A stretch of 64,000 bases of DNA from Inquilinus limosus DSM 16000. GTDB taxonomy: Bacteria > Pseudomonadota > Alphaproteobacteria > DSM-16000 > Inquilinaceae. The notes beneath the pieces are model-generated. The model was not told the DNA's origin and did no database searches. It saw only the letters and a program-made list of their open reading frames with translations. The stretch covers positions 86,117 to 150,116 of the forward strand of contig NZ_AUHM01000019.1 in the NCBI RefSeq assembly GCF_000423185.1. Reading direction: 5' to 3'. Shown in pieces: positions 40,570 through 49,342 of the stretch (within the stretch, counting starts at the first letter, position 1; each line of letters starts with the position of its first letter). The translations under genes and the position numbers were made by a program.

Positions 40570-40662
40570 GTCATGGCGAGCCCCGAAGGGGCGCGGCCAT
40601 CCAGGGCCGCTCGCACCGCCCCGCCCCCTGGATGGCCACGGCGCTGCGCGCCTCGCCATGAC
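40570..40662. repeat. Palindromic repeat family B, copy 2
   Basis: Same arms as copy 1: GTCATGGCGAGCCCCGAAGG on the left and CGCGCCTCGCCATGAC on the right, with inner GGCCATCCAGGG / CCCTGGATGGCC. It lies between the convergent gap and amtB terminators. Confidence 0.88.
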
Positions 40663-40712
40663 GACAGAGGGGCCGGGAGTCGTTCTCAAAGGCTGCTGGT
40701 ATCACTGGCAGG

Positions 40713-40743
40713 CAAAAAAGAGGGGCGTCCCGAGGGACGCCCC
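40713..40743 (-). terminator. Intrinsic terminator of amtB
   Basis: On the minus strand the stem GGGGCGTCCC-TC-GGGACGCCCC is followed by TCTTTTTT, 28 bases past the amtB stop. Confidence 0.94.
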
Positions 40744-40771
40744 AAGTCTGGCCGCCATCCGGTGCGACGCG

Positions 40772-42079
40772 CTATTGCACCGCCTCGCCGTGCAGGGCGA
40801 GGTCGAGGCCGTCGCGCTCCGCCTCTTCCGAAACCCGCAGACCCATGACCGCCTTGATCAGGACCAGCAGCACCGCGGTGACCACGCCGCTCCAGATCAG
40901 GGTGGCGAGGACGCCTTCGATCTGGATCCAGACCTGGCCGGGGTTGCCGTAGAGCAGGCCGGTGCCGAGCGAGTTGACCGACGGATCGGCGAAGACGCCG
41001 GTCAGGATCGCGCCGACGATGCCGCCGACGCAGTGCACGCCGAAGACGTCGAGCGAGTCGTCGTAGCCCAGCGCCTTCTTCACCGAGGTCGCGGCGAAGT
41101 AGCAGACGATGCCGGCGACAATGCCGATCACCAGCGCTCCGGTCGGGTTGACGAAGCCGGAGGCAGGGGTGATGGCGACGAGGCCAGCGACGGCGCCGGA
41201 GATGACGCCGAGCACGCTCGGCTTACCCTTGGCGCCCCACTCGACGAACATCCAGGCCAGCGCCGCGGCCGCGGTGGCGATATGGGTCACGGCGAAGGCC
41301 ATGCCGGACAGCCCGCCCGCCGCCAGCGCCGAGCCGGCGTTGAAGCCGAACCAGCCGACCCACAGCAGCGAGGCGCCGATCACGCTGAGCACCAGGTTGT
41401 GCGGCGCGAAGGCGTGCACCACGCCGGCGCCGTAGCCGTGCCGCTTGCCGATCACGATGCAGGCCACGAGGCCGGCGATCCCGGCATTGATGTGCACCAC
41501 CGTGCCGCCGGCGAAATCGAGGACGCCGGCCCCGAACAGCCAGCCGTTCGACTGCCAGACCCAGTGCGCGACCGGCGAATAGACGATGATCGACCACAGG
41601 GTGATGAAGACCAGCAGCGACGAGAACTTCATGCGGTCGGCGAAGGCGCCGACGATCAGCGCCGGCGTGATGATCGCGAAGGTCATCTGGAACATCATGA
41701 ACACGCTCTCGGGGATCGTCCCGCTCAGCGCGTCGACCGACAGGCCCTTCAGGAAGCCGCGCGACAGGTCGCCGACATAGGCGCCGCCCGGACCGAAGGC
41801 GAGGCTGTACCCCAGCACCATCCAGATGATGCTCACCAGGCAGGTGATGGCGAAGCACTGCATCAGGATGGACAGCACATTGGCCTTGCGGACCATGCCG
41901 CCATAGAACAGCGCCAGCCCCGGGATGGTCATCATCAGGACCAGCGCGATCGACGTCTGCATCCAGGCCGTGTCACCCGAGCTCAGCGTCGGCGTCGCCG
42001 CCGCATCCTGCGCCCAGGCCGGCAGCGCCGTCAGCAAGGCGGCAGCTACGCCTCCCAATCCCCAAAACGTCCGCTTCAT
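40772..42079 (-). CDS. amtB: Ammonium transporter AmtB
   Basis: A 435-residue channel with a signal peptide-like N-terminus (about residues 1-23, ending AWA) and eleven membrane helices. The pore histidines are in GTVVHINAGIAG and FGVHCVGG, and the family signature ASLLWVGWFGFNAGSA is present. It conducts ammonia/ammonium under nitrogen limitation. The ATG at 42079 follows GGAGAGAA. Unlike most relatives it has no glnK gene directly upstream. A sigma-54-type promoter is visible instead. Its own terminator follows, so it appears monocistronic. Confidence 0.96.
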   Translation of the reverse strand: MKRTFWGLGGVAAALLTALPAWAQDAAATPTLSSGDTAWMQTSIALVLMMTIPGLALFYGGMVRKANVLSILMQCFAITCLVSIIWMVLGYSLAFGPGGAYVGDLSRGFLKGLSVDALSGTIPESVFMMFQMTFAIITPALIVGAFADRMKFSSLLVFITLWSIIVYSPVAHWVWQSNGWLFGAGVLDFAGGTVVHINAGIAGLVACIVIGKRHGYGAGVVHAFAPHNLVLSVIGASLLWVGWFGFNAGSALAAGGLSGMAFAVTHIATAAAALAWMFVEWGAKGKPSVLGVISGAVAGLVAITPASGFVNPTGALVIGIVAGIVCYFAATSVKKALGYDDSLDVFGVHCVGGIVGAILTGVFADPSVNSLGTGLLYGNPGQVWIQIEGVLATLIWSGVVTAVLLVLIKAVMGLRVSEEAERDGLDLALHGEAVQ

Positions 42080-42164
42080 AGAGTTCTCTCCAGCCTCATC
42101 TTCCCGGCTGACGGTCGGCAGCCGCCCTGTCGGCACCGGCACGAACCGCCCTTCGCCGGGGTTC

Positions 42165-42182
42165 AAGCAAGTGCCGTGCCGA
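42165..42182 (-). promoter_or_regulatory. Candidate sigma-54 promoter of amtB
   Basis: Minus-strand CGGCACGGCACTTGCTT matches the -24/-12 consensus TGGCACG-N4-TTGCW in all key positions except the first T, with exactly ten bases between GG and GC. Transcription would begin near 42155, giving a leader of about 75 bases before the amtB ATG. Nitrogen-regulated sigma-54 control is expected for amtB. Confidence 0.7.
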
Positions 42183-42283
42183 TTTTGCCGGCACGGGCCG
42201 CGCCCAGCGCCGCAGCAGGTTGATCACGCGCAATTGATGAAATTATGAGCGATTGGCACAGCACTGATTAAAATTTGGACAGA

Positions 42284-42298
42284 TGCACAACTAGTGCC
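42284..42298 (-). promoter_or_regulatory. Possible NtrC-type enhancer site upstream of amtB
   Basis: TGCACAACTAGTGCC resembles the NtrC dyad (TGCAC, five bases, GTGCA) with one mismatch. It lies about 115 bases upstream of the sigma-54 element, a typical enhancer distance. It also sits close to the start of the next, divergent gene (42349). Weak on its own. Confidence 0.4.
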
Positions 42299-42348
42299 TT
42301 CCGGCTGCCGCCGCGCTAGGGTGCGGCGCCCTTGTCCAGAGTGCCGAG

Positions 42349-43488
42349 ATGAGCAAGACCGTCCGCCAGATCCCGCTGCCTTCGAGCGCCCCCGGAACCA
42401 GCCGGGCCATCACCGTCTACGGCTACGGCCAGCCCGGGGCGCGGCCCAAGGCCTATATCCAGGCCGGCCTGCATGCCGACGAGCTGCCCGGGATGCTGGC
42501 GGCGCATCACCTGCTGCGCCGCCTCGACGCGCTGGACGCCGCCGGGGCGATCCGCGGCGAGATCGTGGTGGTGCCGGCCGCCAACCCGATCGGGCTGTCG
42601 CAATCGGTGCTGGAGTACCATGTCGGCCGCTTCGCCCTGGACGGGCGCGGCAACTTCAACCGCCACTACCCCGACCTGGCCCCGATCGTGGCGCCGCGCA
42701 TCGCCGGCCAGCTCACCGACGACGCCGACCGCAACATCCGGCTGGTGCGCGCCGCCCTGCTGGCGGCGCTGGCGGAGCAGCAGCCGGCCGACGAGACCGG
42801 CGCGCTGAGAAAGCTGCTGCTCGGCCTGTCGATCGACGCCGACTTCGTGCTCGACCTGCACTGCGACAACCAGGCGCCGGTGCACGTCTATCTCGGCACG
42901 CCGCTGTGGCCGGACGCCGAGGACCTGGCCCGCGATCTGCGCGCCGAGGTGGTGCTGCTGGCCGAGGACTCCGGCGACAACCCGTTCGACGAGGCGAATT
43001 CCGCGCCCTGGTGGGTCCTGCGCAAGCTGCTCGGCGACGGGCATCCGCTGCCGCCGGCCTGCCTGGCGGCGACGATCGAGCTGCGCGGCCAGGCCGATGT
43101 CGACGACGGCACGGCCCAGGCCGATGCCGAGGCGCTGCTGCGCTTCCTGCAGCGCCGCGGCGTCGTCGCCGGTGACCCCGGGCCGCTGCCCGAGGCGCTG
43201 TGCGGCGCCACGCCGCTGGCCGGCAACGAGATGCTGCGCTCCCCGGTCGCCGGCATCATCGCCTATGCCCAACCGCTCGGCGCCCGGCTGCGCCGCGGCG
43301 ACCATGTCGCCGATATCGTCGACCCCACCGCCGACCCGGCCCGGGCGCGCACGCCGCTGCACGCCGGAGTCGACGGGGTCCTGTGGTCGCTCTGCATCCA
43401 TCGCCTGGTCCGGCCGGGAGACATCGTCGCCAAGATCGCCGGCGCCGAGCCGATCGAGGGCCGCGGATCGAACCTGCTGACCAGCTGA
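42349..43488 (+). CDS. Succinylglutamate desuccinylase/aspartoacylase-family zinc hydrolase
   Basis: A 379-residue protein of the AstE/AspA zinc carboxypeptidase-like family. The metal ligands are in QAGLHADELPG (His, Glu near residues 41-44) and DFVLDLHCDN (His near 169). The C-terminal half adds a biotinyl/lipoyl-like beta-barrel region (LRSPVAGIIAYAQPLGARLRRGD). Substrate is unknown. It is divergent from amtB, so it might share nitrogen regulation; that is inference. Confidence 0.88.
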   Translation: MSKTVRQIPLPSSAPGTSRAITVYGYGQPGARPKAYIQAGLHADELPGMLAAHHLLRRLDALDAAGAIRGEIVVVPAANPIGLSQSVLEYHVGRFALDGRGNFNRHYPDLAPIVAPRIAGQLTDDADRNIRLVRAALLAALAEQQPADETGALRKLLLGLSIDADFVLDLHCDNQAPVHVYLGTPLWPDAEDLARDLRAEVVLLAEDSGDNPFDEANSAPWWVLRKLLGDGHPLPPACLAATIELRGQADVDDGTAQADAEALLRFLQRRGVVAGDPGPLPEALCGATPLAGNEMLRSPVAGIIAYAQPLGARLRRGDHVADIVDPTADPARARTPLHAGVDGVLWSLCIHRLVRPGDIVAKIAGAEPIEGRGSNLLTS

Positions 43489-43684
43489 GAGCCGCCCCGG
43501 GCCGCTCCGCCCGGTTGGCGGGAGCCATGCGCGCGGCGCGTGCACTTCCCTCTCGCCTTCCCGGCCGGATCGCGGCAGGATGCCTCTTCCTCGGAGACCG
43601 CACGGCCAGACTGCCCGTGCCTCGCCAACGGACCCGCGGCCGGCAGAGCCACGGCCGGCGTCCGCCAATCGGATAGCCCGAGCC

Positions 43685-44140
43685 ATGAGTGCCCCGTCCC
43701 GTACCCCGATCCCGCTCGTCACGCGCGCCGGGACCAAGCCTGCGTCATCCGCCTTCCCCGCGGCCGAGCCGGCGCGCCCGGCCACCTATCTGATCCGGCT
43801 GCGCCACTTCATCGTGCCGATGTCGATCGGCGTCTACGCCCATGAGGAGGAGCGGCGCCAGCGCGTCCGCATCAGCGTCGAGATGGAGGTCGAGCTGCTG
43901 CCGGGCGGCATCGGCGACGACATCGGCCGCGTCCCCTCCTATGAAGGGCTGGTGCAGGGCCTGCGGGCCCTGGCAGAGAAGGAGCATGTGCGGCTGATCG
44001 AGACGGTGGCCGAGCACGTGCTCGACCTCGCCATGGCCCATCCGATGGTGGTCTGGGCGGTGGCCGAGATCGAGAAGCTCGACGTCTTCCCCGAGGCCGA
44101 TTCCATCGGCGTCCGCTTCGAGCGCCGCCGCGAGGGCTGA
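43685..44140 (+). CDS. folB: Dihydroneopterin aldolase
   Basis: A 151-residue enzyme of folate synthesis that cleaves dihydroneopterin to 6-hydroxymethyl-dihydropterin. The core (TYLIRLRHFIVPMSIGVYAHEEERRQRVRISVEMEV) and the catalytic lysine near VAEIEKLDVFPEADSIGV are present. The first ~35 residues are an extra Pro/Ala-rich extension compared with the ~120-residue family norm, so a later start is possible. The ATG at 43685 has only a weak ribosome site. Confidence 0.9.
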   Translation: MSAPSRTPIPLVTRAGTKPASSAFPAAEPARPATYLIRLRHFIVPMSIGVYAHEEERRQRVRISVEMEVELLPGGIGDDIGRVPSYEGLVQGLRALAEKEHVRLIETVAEHVLDLAMAHPMVVWAVAEIEKLDVFPEADSIGVRFERRREG

Positions 44141-44170
44141 GACGTCGCCGGCCGGGTGGCTCCCAGAACC

Positions 44171-44262
44171 GTCATGGCGAGCCCCGAAGGGGCGTGGCCA
44201 TCCAGGTTGGCGGAGTCAGCTCCGGCCGTGGGACTGGATGGCCACGCTTCGCTCGCCATGAC
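44171..44262. repeat. Palindromic repeat family B, copy 3
   Basis: Arms GTCATGGCGAGCCCCGAAGG and CTTCGCTCGCCATGAC with inner TGGCCATCCAGG / ACTGGATGGCCA. It lies between the convergent folB and pterin dehydratase genes. Confidence 0.88.
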
Positions 44263-44300
44263 GATTTGGGATCGGCTTGGCCGGCTCTCTACGGCGTCAC

Positions 44301-44675
44301 TCACTCGTACTTGATGTAGGCGAAGCGCGGGTCGATGGGCGTGCCCTCCAGCCCCGCGCCCTCGCGGGCCGGCCGCCAGGCCACCACCTCCTCGATCTTG
44401 CGGGCCAGGGCGAAGTCCCGGTCGGTGATGCCGCCGCCGGCGTCATGCGTGTTCAGCCGGACCTCGACCCAGCCCCAGGAGGCGGCGATCTCGGGATGGT
44501 GCCAGGCGGCCTCGGCCAGGTGGCCGATGGCGCCGATCGCCAGCATCGTGCCTTTCCAGCCATGGGTCTCGTAGCGCCGGCGGATGCTGCCGTCCTCGTA
44601 GCGCCAGTGCGGCAGGTCGCGGCGCAGGCGGGCCTCGACCTCGGCGGCGGGATAGGCTTGGAGCTTCGCGGCCAT
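44301..44675 (-). CDS. Pterin-4a-carbinolamine dehydratase-like protein
   Basis: A 124-residue PCD/DCoH-family protein with the active-site region AEAAWHHPEIAASWGWVEVRLNTHDAGGGITDRDFALA. The enzyme dehydrates 4a-hydroxytetrahydropterin to recycle the cofactor of aromatic amino acid hydroxylases. It has a longer C-terminus than PhhB. No hydroxylase gene is in the window. Confidence 0.88.
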   Translation of the reverse strand: MAAKLQAYPAAEVEARLRRDLPHWRYEDGSIRRRYETHGWKGTMLAIGAIGHLAEAAWHHPEIAASWGWVEVRLNTHDAGGGITDRDFALARKIEEVVAWRPAREGAGLEGTPIDPRFAYIKYE

Positions 44676-44740
44676 GGCAATCCTCCCGAGGGAACCGGCG
44701 GCACCGGCGGGCCGCCGTCACATCCCGGAAGGATAGCGCG

Positions 44741-45334
44741 TCAGTCGGGCACGGCATCCCCCTTGGCGACCACGACGGCGTAGCGGTCGGCCAGGGCGGT
44801 CAGCGCCGCCCGGTGCACCTCCGCTGCCGGCCGCACGCCGCCGAGCGGGTCCGGCAGGTCGCGGCTGGCGCAGGCCGATGCGACGACCGTCGTGAACAGG
44901 CCGTGGTCGACGGCCGAACGGGTGGTGGCGTCGACGCACATATGGGTCATGAAGCCGACCGTCACGAGCTTGCCGCGGCCGGTCGCGGCGATGCGCTCGG
45001 CCAGATCGGTGCCGGCGAAGGCATTGGGCAGCCCCTTCCTCACCACCACCTCCCCGGCCGCCGGCGTTACCGCGGCGATCGGGGCGACATAGGGGCCGTC
45101 GACGTCGAACAGCCCGCCCTTCCGTTCGTTCAGCACATGGATGACCGGGGTGCCGAGGCGGCGCGCCCGGGCCAGCAGGCCGGCGGCCTCCTCGACCGCA
45201 GCCTCCCATCCGGGCAGAGACAGCTGGCCGTCGCTGTATTCGCGCTGCATGTCGATCAGCACCAGGACCGCCTCCGACAGGGCGGCGGGTTCCGGCCGGA
45301 TGCCGGCATGGTCGAGCAGGGTCTTGGGAAGCAT
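44741..45334 (-). CDS. Isochorismatase-family cysteine hydrolase
   Basis: A 197-residue protein of the isochorismatase/nicotinamidase fold. It has the catalytic Asp (LVLIDMQREYSDG), Lys (VVRKGLPNAF) and Cys (MTHMCVDATTRSA). The family hydrolyses amides or vinyl ethers; this substrate is unknown. The ATG at 45334 follows CCGGAG. It is divergent from a LysR gene with 93 bases between, so the LysR protein is its likely regulator. Confidence 0.9.
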   Translation of the reverse strand: MLPKTLLDHAGIRPEPAALSEAVLVLIDMQREYSDGQLSLPGWEAAVEEAAGLLARARRLGTPVIHVLNERKGGLFDVDGPYVAPIAAVTPAAGEVVVRKGLPNAFAGTDLAERIAATGRGKLVTVGFMTHMCVDATTRSAVDHGLFTTVVASACASRDLPDPLGGVRPAAEVHRAALTALADRYAVVVAKGDAVPD

Positions 45335-45411
45335 CAATGATCTCCGGTTGCGATGGCCCGAAGCTGGCGCCGGTCGGCTCTGCAGAAAAGCCGAGATTCT
45401 GCCGATTGAAG

Positions 45412-45425
45412 CTGCAATATTGCAG
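45412..45425. promoter_or_regulatory. Palindrome abutting the lysR start
   Basis: CTGCAATATTGCAG is a perfect 14-base palindrome two bases before the lysR ATG, in the shared control region with the divergent hydrolase gene. It is a good candidate for LysR autoregulation. Confidence 0.5.
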
Positions 45426-45427
45426 GC

Positions 45428-46294
45428 ATGGATTGGGACCTCGCCCGCTTCGTCCTGGCGATCGCCCGGCACGGCACCGCCTCGGCCGCGGCGCAGGCGC
45501 TGGGCGTCGACCAGACCACCGTGTCGCGCCGCCTCGCCGCCGCCGAGGCGGCGCTGGGCACGCCGCTGTTCGAGCGCATCGACCGGCGCTTCCGGCCGAC
45601 ACCGGTCGGCGCCGCCGTGGCGGCCCAGGCGGAGACGATGGAGCGTGCGGCGATCGCCATCGAGCACGCGGCGCGCGACCGCGACGCCGCGGTTTCCGGC
45701 CCGATCCGGATCGCGGCGCTGCCCAGCTTCGCCGCGGAGTGGCTGATCCCGCGCCTGGGCGCGCTGCAGCGGCGCCATCCCGGCCTGCAGCCGACGATCC
45801 TCGGCGCCGAGACCAATGCCGATCTCGAGCGCCGCGACGCCGACATCGCCCTGCGCCTGGCGCGGCCGCGCGCCGGCAACCTGGCGGCGCGGCTCGGCGC
45901 CCGGATCGGCCATGCGGTCTATCGCGCCCGCGGCGCCGCCGGCGACGGCTGGATCGCCTTGGATGAGGCACATGAGGCGGTGGCGCAGATGGTCTGGCTG
46001 CGCGACCAGCCGGGCGGGCTGGAACCGGCGCTTCGGGTCAGCGGCGGGACCGAGATGCTGGCGGCCGCCAAGGCCGGGCTCGGCCGCGCCGTTCTCCCCT
46101 GCTACGTCGCCGATGGCGAGCCGGATCTGGAGCGACTGTCAGGTCCCGTCCCGGTGGTCACGCGCGAGCTCTGGCTGGTGCTGCCCGGCCCGGCCAGGGA
46201 CGTGCCGCGCATCCGGGCGGTGGCCGACTGGCTGGCTGAAGTTCTGGCGGAAGACCGTGGAAGGCTGGAGGGCGTTCAGACCGAAGTGGATTGA
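45428..46294 (+). CDS. LysR-family transcriptional regulator
   Basis: A 288-residue regulator with an N-terminal winged helix-turn-helix (GTASAAAQALGVDQTTVSRRL, about residues 16-36, split here as GTASAAAQALG and VDQTTVSRRL) and a LysR substrate-binding domain. It lies divergent from the isochorismatase-family gene, the classic layout for a LysR regulator and its target. Confidence 0.92.
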   Translation: MDWDLARFVLAIARHGTASAAAQALGVDQTTVSRRLAAAEAALGTPLFERIDRRFRPTPVGAAVAAQAETMERAAIAIEHAARDRDAAVSGPIRIAALPSFAAEWLIPRLGALQRRHPGLQPTILGAETNADLERRDADIALRLARPRAGNLAARLGARIGHAVYRARGAAGDGWIALDEAHEAVAQMVWLRDQPGGLEPALRVSGGTEMLAAAKAGLGRAVLPCYVADGEPDLERLSGPVPVVTRELWLVLPGPARDVPRIRAVADWLAEVLAEDRGRLEGVQTEVD

Positions 46295-46314
46295 TCGGCT
46301 CGACGGTGAGGTCG

Positions 46315-46417
46315 CCCCCTCACCCTCCCGCCGCCTTCGGCGTCGGGCCCCTCCCTCTCCCCGAGGAGAGGGGAATCGAAGCAGCGCTTCCTTCACCTCT
46401 CCTCAGGGGTGAGGGGG
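46315..46417. repeat. Palindromic repeat family E-like, intergenic
   Basis: Ends CCCCCTCACCC (46315-46325) and GGGTGAGGGGG (46407-46417) pair perfectly. Inside are GCCGCCTTCGGCG and CTCTCCCC-GAG-GAGAGGGG hairpins. It shares CCCTCACCC, CTCTCC and GGGTGAGG modules with the copy inside folP. It lies between lysR and the convergent HD-domain gene. Confidence 0.8.
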
Positions 46418-46439
46418 TGGTCCCGGCCTATCCGCCTGA

Positions 46440-47066
46440 CTAGCTGCCTGCAGAAGCAGGCTCCGGCACCCAGCTCTCCTCCCGGTCGGCGCGGGCGTAG
46501 AGCCGCTCGACCAGCAGGCGGAGCGTCGGGTCGCTGTCCAGCGCCTCCTGCATCCGGCTGAAGGTCCGGGTCCGGGTGACGCCGTGCTCGTGCCAGGACT
46601 TGCCGCCGCTGACCACGTTCTGGGCGAAGGCCTGCAGCCGGTCGAGCGCGCGGGCGAAGCGCGCCTCCGGCGTCTCGCCGGCCTCGAACTCCGTCCACCA
46701 GCCATGCACCTTGTCGCGCAGGTCCGGCGGCAGCAGGCCGAACAGCTTCGCCGCCGCCTCGGCCTCGCGCGCCGCCTGATCCTGCCGGCCGACATCGTCA
46801 TAGGCGAAGGTGTCGCCGGCGTAGATCTCGACCAGGTCGTGCGTCAGCACCAGCGACAGCACCTTGGCGATGTCGACCTCGAAGCCGATCTCGTCCTTCA
46901 GCAGCAGGGCGTAGAGCGCCATGTGCCAGGTGTGCTCGGCATCGGTCTCGCGCCGGCTGCCGTCGGTCAGGTAGTTCTGCCGGGTGACCTGCTTGAACTT
47001 GTCGCAGACCAGCAGGAACTCCTGGATCTGGGCCAGGCGGTCGGCGGGCGGGGCGGCTTCGGTCAT
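46440..47066 (-). CDS. HD-domain phosphohydrolase
   Basis: A 208-residue HD-superfamily protein. The metal residues are in AEHTWHMALYALLL and THDLVEIYAGD (the HD pair), close to the YfbR/5'-nucleotidase-like HD_3 group. It likely dephosphorylates a nucleotide, but no substrate can be named. Its ATG lies 4 bases after the NUDIX gene stop, so the two are probably co-transcribed and could act together in nucleotide clean-up. Confidence 0.88.
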   Translation of the reverse strand: MTEAAPPADRLAQIQEFLLVCDKFKQVTRQNYLTDGSRRETDAEHTWHMALYALLLKDEIGFEVDIAKVLSLVLTHDLVEIYAGDTFAYDDVGRQDQAAREAEAAAKLFGLLPPDLRDKVHGWWTEFEAGETPEARFARALDRLQAFAQNVVSGGKSWHEHGVTRTRTFSRMQEALDSDPTLRLLVERLYARADREESWVPEPASAGS

Positions 47067-47070
47067 GTCG

Positions 47071-47544
47071 TCACCAGACGGGGTCGATGCTGCGGAGGCC
47101 GAGGATCTCCTGGATCCGGCGGTGGGTCGCGCCGTGGATGTCGCGCGGCAGGTCGTCGGCCGGGAAGAAGCGGGCCTCGGCGATCTCGAAGGACAGGCGG
47201 CCGCCGGAGGGGCGCCAGCGGTCGGCCAGGAACAGCGCGACGTGGTCGCAGCGCAGCTCGTCGAAATGGGCATAGACGGCGAACAGCCGGTCGACCGATT
47301 CGACCTCGACCGCCGCCTCCTCCCGTGCCTCGCGCACGGCGCAGGCCTCGAAGCTCTCCCATTTCTTCACCCCGCCGCCGGGGAAGAACCAGCCGGGCCG
47401 GTAGGTGTGATGGACCAGGAGGAAGCGCCCATCCCCGTCCCGCACCACCATGCGGGCGCCGAGGGTCAGCGGCTTGCGCAGCCGCAGATAGGCGTTGTGG
47501 GCGCGGTGCAGCAGGAGCGGCAGGGTGCGGCGGGCCGGATTCAT
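47071..47544 (-). CDS. NUDIX hydrolase
   Basis: A 157-residue protein carrying the NUDIX box GGGVKKWESFEACAVREAREEAAV (written partly: GGGVKKWESFEAC..REAREEA). It hydrolyses nucleoside diphosphates linked to another group; the target is unknown. ATG chosen at 47544, giving MNPARRTLPLLLHR; the 17-codon extension is unsupported. Confidence 0.9.
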   Translation of the reverse strand: MNPARRTLPLLLHRAHNAYLRLRKPLTLGARMVVRDGDGRFLLVHHTYRPGWFFPGGGVKKWESFEACAVREAREEAAVEVESVDRLFAVYAHFDELRCDHVALFLADRWRPSGGRLSFEIAEARFFPADDLPRDIHGATHRRIQEILGLRSIDPVW

Positions 47545-47630
47545 GGCCGCAGATGACCCGGCGGAGCGGTGCCGTGTCAACCGCCGGAGAGGCAAGGCGG
47601 CCCAGACATCTTCTCCCCGTCGTCAATGTC

Positions 47631-47713
47631 GTCATTGCGAGCGCAGCGAAGCAATCCAGGGCGGCTCGCTCAGGCCCCTGGATTGCTTCGTCGGCTTCGC
47701 CTCCTCGCAATGG
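47631..47713. repeat. Palindromic repeat family A, copy 2
   Basis: GTCATTGCGAGCGCAGCGAA and CGTCGGCTTCGC..CTCGCAATGGC arms with inner GCAATCCAGGG / CCCCTGGATTGC pairs, as in copies at 12771-12852 and 59522-59607. It lies between the divergent NUDIX and the oppA-like gene's 3' end. Confidence 0.88.
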
Positions 47714-47722
47714 CGGCGAAGG

Positions 47723-47748
47723 AGGCCCCGACCACCGACAGAGGGGCC
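47723..47748 (-). terminator. Weak terminator-like hairpin after the oppA-like gene
   Basis: GGCCCC (47723-47728) pairs with GGGGCC (47743-47748) immediately past the stop of the peptide-binding protein gene. The loop is long (14 bases) and there is no T tract, so termination is uncertain. Confidence 0.35.
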
Positions 47749-47752
47749 TTCC

Positions 47753-49342
47753 CTACCGCTCGACCGACAGCCAGCGGGTCGGGTGCAGGTCGCGCAGATT
47801 GTCCTCCCAGCCCTTCACCGCCGGCGAGACCAGGTGCCGGCTGGTGTAGAAGAACAGCGGGATCACCGGCGTGTCGGCGATCATCATCCGCTCCGCCTGC
47901 TGCAGGATCTGCCCCCGCCTGGCCGCATCGGTCTCGGCCGAGGCCTGGTCGAGCAGCGCGTCATACGCGGGGTTGGCATAGTCCGAGGTGCTGAGCTCGC
48001 CAATGCCGCTGCGCTGCAGCTCGAGGAAGAAGTTCGCGTCGTTGTACTGGCCGATCCAGCCGGTGCGGGCGAAATCCTGGAACTCCTTCCGGTGGTGGAC
48101 GGTCAGGTAGGTCGACCATTCCAGATTCTCGAGCGTGGCCTCGACCCCGAGCTTCTGCTTCCACATCGCGGCGATCGCCACGGCGATCTTCTTGTGGTTC
48201 TCCGAGGTGTTGTAGGTGATCTTCACCTGCAGCGGCTTCTCCGGCCCGAATCCGGCCTTGGCCAGCAGCGCCTTCGCCTCCTCGTCGCGCCGCGCCTGGG
48301 TCCAGCCCGCCTCCTCCGGCTGCCAGGCCGGGAAGCCGTCGGTGCCCGGCGGCACGAAGCTGTAGGCCGGGGTCTGGTTGCCCTGAAACACCTTGTCGAT
48401 GATCACGTCGCGGTCGACGGCCAGCGACAGGGCGCGGCGCAGCTCCGGGCCGCTCTTCCACGGCTCGTGGTTCAGGTTGATGGCGTAGAAGTAGATGCCG
48501 AGATAGGGCGCGATGTGCAGCTCCCCGGCATGGCTCTGCTTCAGCGCCGGCACCTGCTGGCTCGGCACCTCGCTGGTGACGTCGAGCTCGCCGGCCTTGA
48601 ACCGCGCCAGCTCGCTGTCGAGGTCCTCGGTCACCACGTAGCGGACGGCGTCGACCTTGACGTTCGCCGCGTCATGGAACTGCGGGTTCCTGCGAAGCGT
48701 CATGTGCGACTGCGGCACGTCGTCCACCAGCACATAGGCGCCGTTCGAGACGAGGTTGCCCGGCCGGGCGAAGGCGTCGCCGAACTTTTCGACATTGGCC
48801 CGGTTCACCGGGAAGGTCGCGTTGTTGACCAGCATCGACAGGAAGTAGGAGGTCGGGCCGACGAGGTGGACCTCGAAGGTGCGGTCGTCGACCGCACGCA
48901 CGCCCAGCGCCTCGGGCGGCTTCTGGCCCAGCCGCACCTCTTTCGCGCCGGCCACCCGGTCGAGGAAATAGGCGTAGGGCGCCGCCGTCTTCGGGTCGAC
49001 CAGCCGGCGCCAGGAATAGACGAAATCCTGCGCCCTGACCGGGCCGCCGTCCGACCACTTGCCGTCGGCGCGCAGCTTGAAGCTGTAGGTCCGGCCGTCG
49101 TCGGAGACGGTCCAGCTCTCGGCCGCGCCCGGCACCAGCTCGCCCTTCGGCCCGGGCGCCAGCAGCCCCTCGAACAGGTCGAGCTCGATCCAGGCTTCCG
49201 GGATGCCGACGGATTTGTGCACGTCCAGCGTCTCCGGCTGGCCGCCATTGCCGCGGGACAGCAGGGTCTCGGCCCCCGCCGCGCCGCTCCAGAGCGCGGC
49301 CGCGAGCAGGCCGGCGGTGAGGATCTTGCCGTGATGGCGCAT
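47753..49342 (-). CDS. Peptide ABC transporter substrate-binding protein (OppA-like)
   Basis: A 529-residue SBP_bac_5 family protein with a signal peptide (about residues 1-24, ending AGA). OppA/MppA-type features are ETLDVHKSVGIPEAWI, RAQDFVYSWRRLVDPKTAAPYAYFL and the C-terminal YNDANFFLELQRSG. It should bind oligopeptides in the periplasm. The ATG at 49342 follows AAGGAAGGA. No permease or ATPase genes lie nearby; it follows an alpha/beta hydrolase and 5-oxoprolinase genes on the same strand, suggesting peptide/amino acid scavenging. Confidence 0.93.
   Translation of the reverse strand: MRHHGKILTAGLLAAALWSGAAGAETLLSRGNGGQPETLDVHKSVGIPEAWIELDLFEGLLAPGPKGELVPGAAESWTVSDDGRTYSFKLRADGKWSDGGPVRAQDFVYSWRRLVDPKTAAPYAYFLDRVAGAKEVRLGQKPPEALGVRAVDDRTFEVHLVGPTSYFLSMLVNNATFPVNRANVEKFGDAFARPGNLVSNGAYVLVDDVPQSHMTLRRNPQFHDAANVKVDAVRYVVTEDLDSELARFKAGELDVTSEVPSQQVPALKQSHAGELHIAPYLGIYFYAINLNHEPWKSGPELRRALSLAVDRDVIIDKVFQGNQTPAYSFVPPGTDGFPAWQPEEAGWTQARRDEEAKALLAKAGFGPEKPLQVKITYNTSENHKKIAVAIAAMWKQKLGVEATLENLEWSTYLTVHHRKEFQDFARTGWIGQYNDANFFLELQRSGIGELSTSDYANPAYDALLDQASAETDAARRGQILQQAERMMIADTPVIPLFFYTSRHLVSPAVKGWEDNLRDLHPTRWLSVER

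Noticed and set aside
39752..42223. A plus-strand open frame of 823 codons through gap and antisense to amtB
   Set aside because: It crosses a strong terminator and a repeat and has no domain; gap and amtB are clear in other frames.
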